A stretch of 64,000 nt of DNA from Desulfosarcina alkanivorans (GTDB lineage: Bacteria; Desulfobacterota; Desulfobacteria; Desulfobacterales; Desulfosarcinaceae). This document shows positions 16,299 to 25,000 of the stretch, in pieces. Location of the stretch: positions 4,464,001 to 4,528,000 of the forward strand of contig NZ_AP021874.1 of assembly GCF_009688945.1 (NCBI RefSeq), read 5' to 3'. The notes beneath the pieces are model-generated. The model was given only the letters and a program-made list of their open reading frames with translations, did no database searches and had not been told where the DNA came from. Each line of letters begins with the position of its first letter. The stretch's first letter is position 1. The translations under genes were made by a program, and so were the position numbers.

Positions 16299-16487
16299 TC
16301 ATTTGAACTTAATTCCCGATTGGCGCTCGATGCTTTTCAATGTGCCTATCGGCAAATCCTTTTTAGGGTGTGGCACGGTAACTCGCCCCTTTATTTGTGG
16401 ATGCCGGAATTGAGTATGAGAACCAACTTTGGCAACCTCGTACCAGCCGTTTTGTTTGAGTATCTGAATGATTTTCCGGCTGTTCAT
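16299..16487 (-). CDS. hicA: HicA toxin (mRNA interferase)
   Basis: The protein has 62 residues forming a dsRBD-like fold. Motifs are MNSRKIIQILKQNGW, then VGSHTQFRHP with the catalytic His, VTVPHPKKDLPIGTLKSIERQSG. It degrades mRNA and is the first gene of the operon, with hicB next. No ribosome site is present; the promoter -10 region lies immediately upstream of the ATG. Confidence 0.93.
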   Translation of the reverse strand: MNSRKIIQILKQNGWYEVAKVGSHTQFRHPQIKGRVTVPHPKKDLPIGTLKSIERQSGIKFK

Positions 16488-16490
16488 AGT

Positions 16491-16523
16491 GTGTATTAAT
16501 ACACATCAAATAAGGCTTGTCAA
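16491..16523 (-). promoter_or_regulatory. HicAB promoter with palindromic operator
   Basis: On the minus strand TTGACA (16523-16518) is followed after 16 bases by TATTAA. The -10 is embedded in the perfect 14-base palindrome GTGTATTAATACAC (16491-16504), a likely HicB operator. The palindrome ends 3 bases before the toxin ATG, so the mRNA should again be nearly leaderless. Confidence 0.75.
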
Positions 16524-16548
16524 TATACATCAGTGTGGATACAGGAGG

Positions 16549-17047
16549 GATACGAGGTCGGACCAAGCTCGATGATTACGCGGATTCAGATCAAAAACAG
16601 GGCGCTTTTTTGGCTTTTAATCGATGTTTTCGGGGTCAAAAAGAGCGGTTTAAGGAATCATCCGGTAAACGTCCGGAAACTGAGAATATGGATGGCTGTT
16701 TGTGGTATTTTCATTTTCTTGAACGGCCAAGAAAACGAAACAAAAGAATCCTATCCGTTCATAGGGTTGAAATAATCAATGCATTGAAAGCACCGAATTT
16801 CAGGCGGTTACAAGGGGTCGCAGTTGCAAGGCGTCGGGCATGAAGACGTACACGTGGTACTTCGAATGCCCGGTAACGAAGCAGATGCGGTGCCCTGTGA
16901 ACGCCTGCAAAGAATCCGCCCGCGTCACGGGTTGCTTCCTGCGCTTCTCACCATCGGCGGGGTCTGTGGAACTCGCTGCGCTCAGACAGCCACAGACCCA
17001 ACTTCCGCCGATGGCTGCGATGCTCGGCCCGTGACGAAGGGGTAAAT
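16549..17047. repeat. ~335-bp island repeat, copy C, interrupted
   Basis: This is the third copy of the island repeat, split by about 166 bases of unrelated sequence. The left part runs 16549-16751 and the right part, with the long hairpin, 16909-17047. It separates HicAB from the second HigBA. Confidence 0.85.
16743..16917. mobile_element. Small insertion with 9-bp target duplication
   Basis: AAAGAATCC occurs at 16743-16751 and again at 16909-16917, where copies A and B have it once. The 157 bases between are absent from copies A and B. They contain CGGGCATGAAGACGTACACG and CGAATGCCCGG, an internal imperfect inverted repeat. No open reading frame is present, so it would be a non-autonomous (MITE-like) insertion. 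A short deletion-repair origin is the alternative. Confidence 0.55.
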
Positions 17048-17070
17048 GGATTTTACAGTCAACTATTAAA

Positions 17071-17385
17071 TCATGCGGCATTCAACGGTTGGATTTGAGA
17101 CAATTCTTTTCTGTAGCGTTGCTCCGAATCCCAAAGGTCCCATGAATGCTGCACATTCAACCAGAATTCGGGCGAATTGCCGAAAAGACGAGACAATCTT
17201 AACGCCATAGCAGGACTTACCGCACGTCGTTCTCTTAAAATTTCATTTATCGTCTGGCGAGATACACCTAAGGCTTTTGCCATGGAAGTCGTTTTGAGTT
17301 CATAGTCCGGCATGAAATCCTCTCTAAGCATTTCGCCGGGGTGAGTTGGCCTGATTTCTCGCTTTGATGAGTTAGGTATAGCCAT
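17071..17385 (-). CDS. higA: HigA-like antitoxin, second module
   Basis: The protein has 104 residues: IRPTHPGEMLREDFMPDYEL, helix-turn-helix MAKALGVSRQTINEILRERR, then LRLSRLFGNSPEFWLNVQ. It has an AAGGA ribosome site 8 bases before the ATG and follows the toxin gene after 11 bases. Sequence differences from the first HigA indicate independent acquisition rather than local duplication. Confidence 0.93.
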   Translation of the reverse strand: MAIPNSSKREIRPTHPGEMLREDFMPDYELKTTSMAKALGVSRQTINEILRERRAVSPAMALRLSRLFGNSPEFWLNVQHSWDLWDSEQRYRKELSQIQPLNAA

Positions 17386-17396
17386 TTTATCTATCC

Positions 17397-17678
17397 TTAA
17401 TGGTAATCGGTAATCTCAACATCGTAAGCATCGCCTTCGATAAAACGAAAACAAATTCGCCACTGGTCATTTATCGATATTGAATGTTGGCCTTTCCTGT
17501 CGCCTTTTAAAGCATGAAGCCTGTTACTGGGTGGCACCAAAAGGTCATTTATGTCATTTGCAAAATGGATAAATTCTAAACGTCTTATTGCCCTTCGTAA
17601 TAAATCGGAAGGCATGCGTTTCGATTTGCCAGAAACGAATAACCGTTGGGTTTCCTTATTGGCAAATGATTTTATCAT
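17397..17678 (-). CDS. higB: HigB-like toxin, second module
   Basis: The protein has 93 residues of the RelE/HigB fold: MIKSFANKETQRLF, LRRAIRRLEFIHFA, LLVPPSNRLHALKGDRKG, SISINDQWRICFRF and YDVEITDYH. A longer upstream frame exists but the family N-terminus is MIKSF, and the promoter -10 ends 6 bases before this ATG. Like the first HigB it has no ribosome site. Confidence 0.92.
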   Translation of the reverse strand: MIKSFANKETQRLFVSGKSKRMPSDLLRRAIRRLEFIHFANDINDLLVPPSNRLHALKGDRKGQHSISINDQWRICFRFIEGDAYDVEITDYH

Positions 17679-17684
17679 GGAGAC

Positions 17685-17713
17685 ACTGTAAACAGTCACG
17701 TGACAGTTGTCAA
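17685..17713 (-). promoter_or_regulatory. Second HigBA promoter and operator
   Basis: On the minus strand TTGACA (17713-17708), 17 bases, then TACAGT (17690-17685), 6 bases before the toxin ATG. The spacer holds the palindrome GTCACGTGAC (17695-17704), and ACTGT/ACAGT arms overlap the -10; both are candidate HigA operators. Confidence 0.8.
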
Positions 17714-18019
17714 TCATAATCAATGCTTGATAATTAAGCGGGTTGCCCAAGCGGGACAGGAAGCCGTTTCGCGGCTTTCCCCTCTCACGCCACCGGATAT
17801 ACGGGTCGCATATCCGGCTGTTCGGCTGGCCAGGACAGGCGCCCAAGACCTTGCGGCGACAGACCGAGTGACAGAAATAAGCGCTTTGGCATCCATCGTT
17901 GTTCGAACGCGGCGAAAAGGATTTCACCGTCATTCAGGCCGGTAAGGCAAAAATAGGATTTTTCATCTGCACTAAAATACCGGTTACCCCGGTCGCCAAC
18001 CGCGCTATTTGGAGGGGGT
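17714..18019. other. Intergenic, hairpin-rich, no gene
   Basis: The stretch between the HigBA promoter and the next plus-strand gene holds one strong hairpin: CCGGATAT and ATATCCGG, 9-base loop, around 17792-17817. A short plus-strand frame here lacks a ribosome site and looks like repeat-derived sequence. Confidence 0.4.
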
Positions 18020-18481
18020 ATGAATTGGAATGCAGAACGCCATCATTTAACCGAACAGCTGGAAATTCTGAAGAAACTCAAAGAGCGTTTCGGTGAAGAG
18101 GCGATCGAGATCGCCAGCCAGGCGCGTTTGGAGGTCCATAAAACATGGATACGGCAATGGTCGCAAAATGCGTCGGGACGGCCTTCTGATATATTCAACC
18201 ATTCCGCATTCGGTGTCACTTCAGCCGATGAAAGCCTGCTGGAATACGAGGTGCTTGAAGATACGGAAGAAAAATTCGAGGTGCACATTACCAACTGCAA
18301 GTATGCGGAATTCTACATCGCGCAGGGTGAACCGGAAATCGGCTATGCCATGCACTGCGCCCTTGATTTTGGTGAAGCAGCGGCCTTCTCACCGGATATG
18401 ATCCTGAAACGCACAAAAACCCTGATGCAGGGCGATAACTGCTGCAACCACTGCTATGAACGGCTGCCATCAAGGCGCTGA
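18020..18481 (+). CDS. L-2-amino-thiazoline-4-carboxylate hydrolase family protein
   Basis: The protein has 153 residues and is soluble. The C-terminal half carries features of this small hydrolase-like family: ITNCKYAEFYIAQGEPEIGY, CALDFGEAAAFSP, RTKTLMQGDNCCNHCY. The Cys/His-rich tail (NCCNHCY) suggests metal or thiol chemistry. Characterised members hydrolyse a thiazoline on the way to L-cysteine, but many relatives have no known role. The ribosome site GGAGGGGG precedes the ATG. It is followed after ~60 bases by a DUF4405 membrane protein. Confidence 0.75.
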   Translation: MNWNAERHHLTEQLEILKKLKERFGEEAIEIASQARLEVHKTWIRQWSQNASGRPSDIFNHSAFGVTSADESLLEYEVLEDTEEKFEVHITNCKYAEFYIAQGEPEIGYAMHCALDFGEAAAFSPDMILKRTKTLMQGDNCCNHCYERLPSRR

Positions 18482-18542
18482 TTCTATTGCCACCGGTCGC
18501 GCCTGTCATCGTCAGCGAATTGCTTTTGAAGCGGAAGCGGAA

Positions 18543-18890
18543 ATGAAAAAGAATTCCATAAAATATGTTGTCGATGTGATCTTATTTGTCGATATGTGTT
18601 CCATCGCCATGATCGGATTGCTGCTGGCCTTCATTATCCCCGATGGCAGGACCGGCCGCGGCGCCAGATATTTTCTGGGGCTGCACCGGCATGATTGGGG
18701 GAATATTCATCTTTATCTTTCAATACTGTTATTGCTGCTGCTGATTATCCACATCTGGTTCAATTGGACCTGGGTCGTTCAATCTTCTAAAAGATATTTT
18801 GGTCGTAACTGGAAGAATGCGCTGTGGTGCATTTCAGGCGCATGGATAGTGGTGTTGGCCGTTGCCTGTATTGTCTTAAAAATCGTTTAG
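18543..18890 (+). CDS. DUF4405-type membrane protein
   Basis: The protein has 115 residues with three hydrophobic segments: around 9-32, a central LYLSILLLLLLIIHIWF stretch, and a C-terminal WIVVLAVACIVLKIV. His residues within the segments (GLHRHDWGNIHLY, IIHIW) resemble haem-binding cytochrome b-like helices, as in DUF4405. The start ATG follows AGCGGAAG. A role in membrane electron transfer is a guess. Confidence 0.65.
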   Translation: MKKNSIKYVVDVILFVDMCSIAMIGLLLAFIIPDGRTGRGARYFLGLHRHDWGNIHLYLSILLLLLLIIHIWFNWTWVVQSSKRYFGRNWKNALWCISGAWIVVLAVACIVLKIV

Positions 18891-18925
18891 ATCATCTGCA
18901 ACGACCTAATTGCGGTTAATTACAC

Positions 18926-18942
18926 CTCGGGCTTTGCCCGAG
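18926..18942 (+). terminator. Possible terminator hairpin
   Basis: CTCGGGC-TTT-GCCCGAG is a perfect 7-bp GC-rich stem just after the DUF4405 gene. No T-run follows, so termination is uncertain. Confidence 0.4.
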
Positions 18943-18984
18943 CGACCCGGAGCGGTCCGGCAAGATATTCAATCAGCAGGAGCT

Positions 18985-19245
18985 TTTTTTGAACATCGAA
19001 CGTCGAATGCGGAGATCGCTTCGTGCCGTCGTTTGATAAAAAAACACTCTCCCGCAGAGCCGCAGAGAGAAACAGCAGAATGGTTGGGCTGATGCCCAAA
19101 GATCAAAAGACAAAAACGGAACCAGACCATTTGTTCTTCATTTGGTTTCTCTTCAGAAAACAAACACCTCTGTGTCTCTGCGCCCTCGAGCGAAGCGGGC
19201 GAGAGAAAAAACCTCGGTCAATGTTGGACGTTCGGTGTTCGACGT
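18985..19245. repeat. Decayed palindromic repeats
   Basis: Nested sequences repeat with opposite sense. GAACATCGAACGTCGAATG (about 18990) faces GGTGTTCGACGTTTCGAA (about 19231). CCGCAGAGCCGCAGAG (about 19054) faces CTCTGTGTCTCTGCGCCC (about 19167). It resembles the dispersed element at 9449-9523 and marks the boundary between the TA island and the Wadjet operon. Confidence 0.5.
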
Positions 19246-19261
19246 TTCGAACCGTACGTTT

Positions 19262-20980
19262 CTAAAACAGCGACATCTGTCCTTTCAAATCCAAGGTCAT
19301 GCCGGATTCATTTTCGAAGTCATCCTGAACCCCCTGGATCTCATCGGGCGTGAGGCCGGCCACGCTGGCGGTGATCGTATGGCCCTGTTCGTCTGCGTCC
19401 AGGTTGTTGATGCGGCACCCTTCGGGCAGCATCGAGAGGAGCAATGTCCGGGGGCCTAAGGGTCGCCCTCTGCGTTTGGGCATTTCATAGCGCACCGTAC
19501 GCCCGGTGACCCTTTCCAGGTGCCACTTCAGGTAGGCATAGCGCTCGTTCTCCGTCCCGGGTGACCGGAAGGCAATTCGAAGGATCGTATCATCCACCCT
19601 CAACCTGGCGCCAGCCACCCCCGCCTGCCTGAGGATGTCCCGGGCCGATTTTCGGGCCGTTTCAAGGGCGCACCGTTCCTCTTTCGCCTCATAGTGCAGC
19701 ACCGGTTCGCCGTCCAGACCGGCCGTAACCACCTCCGGCGGAAGGCTCATCAAAATCGACTGAACCGCTTCCATGGAGGTGGCCTCCCGCAGGCGCAGGA
19801 AGGCATCGGGGCAGGTGACCTTGATTCCGGAGACCGACCGGGCCTGGCGGAACGGATCCGAACCGCGGCTGCGCCATTTATTCGGAAGGCCCGCCATCTG
19901 GGTGGCCCCGTATTGCAGGGGATGGGCGCTTCGGTCGACGATGTCGATGACGATGCAGGCATCTTTGCCGGGAGCCGTCCGCAGGCCCCTTCCGATGCAC
20001 TGGGTATAAACCAGCGGAGACGTGGTGGGCCTGGCCATCAGGATGCATTCCACGCCGGGATCGTCGAACCCCTCGGTGAGCACGCCGTAGTTGGTCAACA
20101 CCTGGATGTCGCCATTGGTGAAGCGCTTCAGGATTTCGCCGCGATGCTTGCTCTTGCCGTCGATCATCTCCGCCCGGAACCCCAAGGTCGAAAAATCCGC
20201 GGCCAGATCTGACGCGTGGTCGACGCCGGAGCAAAAGGCGATGGTCTTTTTCCCCCCGCCCTGCTCCATCCACGCCTTGAGGGACAACGCCCGGTTGGCG
20301 GGCGTGTTCATCACCCGGGAGAGCGCGCCCACCTGAAAATCGCCGGCCGACATCCTGACCCTGTCCAGGTCCAGCTTCCCCCGGATGGTGAAATAGCGCA
20401 TGGGCGCCAGATAGCCCAGATCCTCCAGGTCCGGACGGGAAATTTCGAATGCGGTGCGGCCGAAAATCTCCAGGGCGGACTTGCCGTCCGTGCGCTGCGG
20501 GGTGGCCGTCATCCCGAGCAGCAGGGTGTCCCGGTCGGCCCGGGTATGAAAATAATCGATCACCTCCGCCCAGCTCGGCGCCAGGGCCCGGTGGCACTCA
20601 TCGCAAATGATCAGGGCGTAGGCCCTGGGATCGTAGTTGTCCTTACGCCGCACCAGGGACTGGACCGATGCCAGGAGGATGTCGCTCTCCCCCCTGGTGG
20701 TTCGCTTTCCCTGCTCGATCTGCACCTTGAGCCCCGGCAGATGCCGCCGGATGGTGCGGGCGGTCTGGTCGATGATTTCCCGGCGATGGGCCACGAAAAG
20801 CACCTTTCCGAACGCCCTCGTGGTGCGCAGGGCCTTGATGATGTGGGTCGCGATCACGGTTTTTCCGGCACCGGTGGGAAGGTAGAGCAGCATGCGCCGC
20901 TGGCGCTTCTCCCGGTAACGCGAGACCACGGCGGCAACGGCCTTTTTCTGATAGGGTCGCAGTCGAAAAAGTTTACGCAT
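19262..20980 (-). CDS. SF2 DEAD/DEAH-type helicase coupled to the Wadjet operon
   Basis: The protein has 572 residues. SF2 motifs in order: RPYQKKAV (Q-motif-like), Walker A LPTGAGKT (35-41), FVAHRREI (Ia), DECH (127-130), GMTATPQR (III), VLTEGFDDP (V) and QCIGRGLRTAPGKD (VI). This is the SSL2/RadD-like class of DNA translocases. A ~200-residue C-terminal region follows and the protein ends GQMSLF, matching the QxxLF-type peptide that binds the bacterial sliding clamp. The start at 20980 overlaps the end of jetD by 8 bases, and the gene is the last of a five-gene unit. An in-frame ATG at 21010 would lengthen the overlap. No helicase belongs to the standard jetABCD set, so its role here is open. 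Confidence 0.92.
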   Translation of the reverse strand: MRKLFRLRPYQKKAVAAVVSRYREKRQRRMLLYLPTGAGKTVIATHIIKALRTTRAFGKVLFVAHRREIIDQTARTIRRHLPGLKVQIEQGKRTTRGESDILLASVQSLVRRKDNYDPRAYALIICDECHRALAPSWAEVIDYFHTRADRDTLLLGMTATPQRTDGKSALEIFGRTAFEISRPDLEDLGYLAPMRYFTIRGKLDLDRVRMSAGDFQVGALSRVMNTPANRALSLKAWMEQGGGKKTIAFCSGVDHASDLAADFSTLGFRAEMIDGKSKHRGEILKRFTNGDIQVLTNYGVLTEGFDDPGVECILMARPTTSPLVYTQCIGRGLRTAPGKDACIVIDIVDRSAHPLQYGATQMAGLPNKWRSRGSDPFRQARSVSGIKVTCPDAFLRLREATSMEAVQSILMSLPPEVVTAGLDGEPVLHYEAKEERCALETARKSARDILRQAGVAGARLRVDDTILRIAFRSPGTENERYAYLKWHLERVTGRTVRYEMPKRRGRPLGPRTLLLSMLPEGCRINNLDADEQGHTITASVAGLTPDEIQGVQDDFENESGMTLDLKGQMSLF

Positions 20981-22061
20981 GCGTAAGCAATGATCCCCAT
21001 ACGGCTTCAATGTCCCCGGTGCTCAGGCCTTCCTGTGGCCAGCGCAGCGTATGGACGTTTTTCAGATAACGCGCCGCCAGGTCCCGGCCGAGCCATCGGC
21101 GCGCCCGGGCCGCGTCGTGATCGTTTTTTTGGCAGCGGGCGTAGGGGACCGGCCGGTTTTTCTCCAGCAGGGCCCGATAGAGACCTCGCTCCGCGGCCAG
21201 CGGGGGCATCTGCTTCTCCTCCCGGTACCGGTTGATGCGACAGGGAATGGCGATGCCGGTGGGATCCAGGTCGCCGAAGTAGCGGATACCGGCGGCGGCC
21301 ACCTGATACTGGATTTCCTGCAGACCGTCGCTGGCGCGTTCGGCGGCGCAGGCCGCAAACCCCTGGCCGTAGACGATGGCGGCGTAACGGTGAAGGGTGT
21401 CGTTGGCCCGGCAGCAGCTCCAGTAGGTGCTGGAATTTTCCACGACCAGCAGGGGTTTTCCCGCGGTCTCGTCCGGGTTCAGGGAGAAGGAGCGGAAAGG
21501 GAGCGGCTCCGGGCAGTAGAAACAGTCCAGGTCGTCCAGGGTGATGCGGCCGCCGAACAGCCCGGTGCGGGTGTGGACGTCCAGGGCCTTTTCATCGCCG
21601 AACACCCGCAAGGCCCGTTCCCGGTGGGGCACCCTTACCGGCGCCGGCGGACGGTCGCGCAGGTAACGGTTCACCCGGACGGCCCGTTCCAGCTCCGCCC
21701 GGGTCCGCAGGGTGTGGGCAAAGGCCACCATGCGCGTGGGTTCCCATGCGGTTTCATTGCGCAGCGCGGCCAGCGTCTGCCGCCGGGTCAGCTGACGCTG
21801 ATCTTCATCCGCGCGAATGGCCGTCACGTAACGCGGCAGGCCGGTCCGGCGATCCCAGAGATGCCGTGCTTTCGGCAGCCGCAGGCGTCCCTTTTCCGCC
21901 AGCGCGTTCAGGGTTTCCCGCAGCCGGTCCTGGAATTCGAAGTCGGACAGGTGCCCGGCGGTCAGGCGGCGGACGGCTTCCGCGAGGGTCTCCACCGGCA
22001 CCCGCCGTCGCCGGCTGGCACCGAGCCCGGCCAGAACGGCATCACGCCAGGACGGATTCAT
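20973..22061 (-). CDS. jetD: Wadjet nuclease subunit JetD
   Basis: The protein has 362 residues. The N-terminal part is winged-helix-like. The C-terminal half is a topoVI/Toprim-type nuclease domain with Glu208 in LLVVENSSTYW and the Asp pair in YFGDLDPTG (Asp264, Asp266), followed by IPCRINRYREE. In Wadjet systems JetD cleaves plasmid DNA extruded by the JetABC motor. All three expected metal-binding acidic residues are present, so it should be active. The start overlaps the end of jetC by 20 bases and the end overlaps the helicase gene by 8. Confidence 0.92.
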   Translation of the reverse strand: MNPSWRDAVLAGLGASRRRRVPVETLAEAVRRLTAGHLSDFEFQDRLRETLNALAEKGRLRLPKARHLWDRRTGLPRYVTAIRADEDQRQLTRRQTLAALRNETAWEPTRMVAFAHTLRTRAELERAVRVNRYLRDRPPAPVRVPHRERALRVFGDEKALDVHTRTGLFGGRITLDDLDCFYCPEPLPFRSFSLNPDETAGKPLLVVENSSTYWSCCRANDTLHRYAAIVYGQGFAACAAERASDGLQEIQYQVAAAGIRYFGDLDPTGIAIPCRINRYREEKQMPPLAAERGLYRALLEKNRPVPYARCQKNDHDAARARRWLGRDLAARYLKNVHTLRWPQEGLSTGDIEAVWGSLLTHA

Positions 22062-25000
22062 CGGTTTTCTCCACGTTCAGTTCGGCGACCTCCAGCAGGT
22101 CGTAGGCCGTGTGATCGACCTCGACCTTTTTGTTCCCTTTGCGGATCGCCACCCGCAATTCGAACAGGTCCAGGGATTCGCGGTCGTTGATGCCGGTCAG
22201 GTACACGCACTGAATGCCCATGGCCCGGGCGACCTTCAACTGGGCATCCAGAAAATCCGATCGGTTGCAGACCCCCAGGGGGTTGTCCAGAACGAGAAAG
22301 GCGGGGATGCGGCCGTCGGGGTGGCTGTGGCGCTTTTTGCGCATGGAGATGAGCAGGGTGTAGAGCAGCACCGACGTGGTCAGCGCCTCGCCGCCCGACC
22401 CCAGGTCCTTGCCCACCGGTTCGTAGTTGCGGCCGGTGTCGTCGCACTTGAGCAGACGGATGCCGAAGGTCTTTTTGCCCGTGGCGGCCCCCAGCAGCTG
22501 ATAGAGCAGTTCCCCGCCCAGGCAGTTGCCCGCACGCGGATTGACTTCGGGCAGGCGGTCCTGCTGGATCAGCTCGTGGAGCCAGTTTTCCACCGACCGC
22601 CTGAAATCCTCGCCATGGCGGGTGAAATCCAGCCGCGTGCCGGCACGCAGGATGCTTTGCCCGCCGTAGACGTAGACGTCGGCGGGCAGGCGCTGCTGCG
22701 CAGCGGTCTGCAGCTTCTGGTGATACTCCTTGGCGCGAGAGAGGAGCATGTCCACCAGGTTGTCCATGATCTGCTGGGAAATCGACAGGTCGCTTTCCAT
22801 GTTCTGGGCGATCTCTTCACAGCGCCCGATCAGTTCCTCGGCCTGGACGCCGAGGGATTCGGTATCGTGGCGCCTGAGTTCGTCGATCACGGCGGGCAGG
22901 TGGCTGCGGAAGCGTTCACCCTGGAGGTCGGCCTGGAGGCGTTCGAAGCCGTTGCCCATCCGGCGGCGGGCCGCATCCACGGCGCTGCGTTCCTTGTCAC
23001 AGGCGGCCATGCGCTCGCGCACCTGCGCCTGCAGGGTACGCACCGCCGCGACGGCCGCGTCCACGGTCGGCGCGCCGGCGATGTCCGGCCAGTCCTCACG
23101 GGGAGAGTGTTGGTCCCACACCGGGGCGAAGGCCTGGGTCTCGGCCAGGCCGATCCGGGTCTCCTGACGCCAATCCGCGTGGGCTTTGAGTGCGGTCTGG
23201 AGTTCCCGGCAGCGCAGGCTCAGGCGTTCGTGGGTCTGTTCGTGGCGGTCCGCTTCGCGCTGGAAACGGTGAATCACGCCGACCAGGTCCTGACCGGCGA
23301 GATCCGCCTCGAGAATATCCGGCCGGATGCCCCTGCCGGCGAATTCGGACAATGCGTCGTTTTGCCGATGGACCTCCTCCTTCCAATGCCCGATACTCGC
23401 ACGCAGGCCGCCACGCTTGCCGGTACGCACCTCGACGGCGTCGCTGATCTCCTGCCGGCGCGCGTCCCTGTCCGCCGTACTCCGGGCGGCCCAGCGATCG
23501 GCCAGAGCGGCGTCGTGGGGGTGATCCCGGCGCTGGGTTTCCAGCCGCGCTTCCCTCTGGCCGATGGCGGCCTGAATCGTGTCCAACTCCTTCTGCAGGG
23601 TCTCTATGCCCAGTTCGTCGGCCTTGCGGCGCTGTTGCTCGCGGGCCTCTTCGAACAGCGTTTTCAGGGTCGCCCGATCCATGCTCCGGGCCGCGTCCCG
23701 GTCTCCGTCGGAGAGGACGGCGTCTTCGGGTTTGGGAACATCGCCGGCGCGTTCATCCAATCCTTTGATCAGGATGCGCCGCTCCCGGATGTCGCCCCTG
23801 AAGTCGGCCGCCTCCGCCTCGATCCGCCTGAGGTTCCGGTCCTCGGCATCGATGCTGGCGGCCAGCGCCGCCTTTGCGGCGAGCATCTCCTCCGCGTCCC
23901 GCTTCCAGTCTTCCAGCAGTGCATACTGCCCCAGCCAGGCCTCGACCTGGCTGCGGCGCTCGGCCAGGCGGACCGCGTCGGCGGCGAGGGCCTGGATGGC
24001 CTGCTCCTGGTCGGCCTTGCGTTCCCGCAGGGTCTCGGACAGGTCATCCGCATCGGCGATCTTTGCAGTCAAATCGGCCAGGGTGTGGTCCAGTTCCCGC
24101 ACCCGCTCGGCCAGGGCGGTCACGGCGGCCGCGTCCGGGAACGTCTCGCGATAGGCGTGCAGGTCCCGGCTGTCGGCCGCCATCTCGCGCAGTTCGCCGG
24201 TCCGTTCGTCGATATCCCTGACCAGGGCGTCGCGCCGTTCGCGGACCCGGTCGCGGGTTTTTTCCAGGTGGTGTTTCGCGTAGACACCCGGATCGTTCGG
24301 ACAGATCACCGCCTGTGCGACGGCCTGCAGCCGGTCGGGCGCCACAGGGGTGGAGACGACCACGGGACGGTGGAGCCATTCCGGCACAGGCAGGCCCTGC
24401 ACCGCCTCGACGACCGCCTCGGTGGCGGCCATGATCCCGGTGAATCGCCCGGGATCGCTCTCGATGAACCGGGCGATCTCACCGGGCGATGCGTACAGCC
24501 CGGCCAGGTATTCGGGGAAGGCTTTCAATTCGCCGGGGGAGATCCCCTCGGCGTGGCAGTGGGCGATCAGCTTGCGCGTCTGGTCGTCGACGGTCAGGGT
24601 GTCGATGCCGGTCAGCCGCTCCAGTTCCATCTCCAGGTCCAGGCGCCGCCGCTCTTTACGGGCCAGCTGATCCCGTCTGCGCACGATGGTGTCGTCGAAC
24701 CGGGACACCAGTTCGGCGGACGTGGGTGCGAATTCCGGCTTGCCGGCCACCCGCTGAAGGTGGGGGGAGGCCAGCAGTTGTTGCCGCTTCCGGGCCTCGT
24801 CGTCCTTGCGCTCGCCGGCCTGCTGCCGGTGGACGTCGGCCTCGGAGCGTTTTCTCTGCAGCGTCCGCCACCGGCTGTCGCCGGCGCGCATCTCCTCATC
24901 GAGAGCCGCGCGGCGGCCATGGGCGGCGGTGAGACGCTCCTCCAGGGCGCCGATCGCTTCGGCCAGACGCTCCCGGGCATCCTCGGGCCGTTCGCCCGGC

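Noticed and set aside
14002..17047. CRISPR array
   Set aside because: Only three long copies with genes between them; no short regularly spaced repeats or cas genes.
14094..17081. Short minus-strand frames repeated in each island repeat copy
   Set aside because: They track the repeat DNA, not protein conservation, and have no ribosome sites.
17780..17830. Group II intron domain V
   Set aside because: The hairpin has a 9-base loop and no bulged AGC-type stem as domain V requires; no reverse transcriptase nearby.
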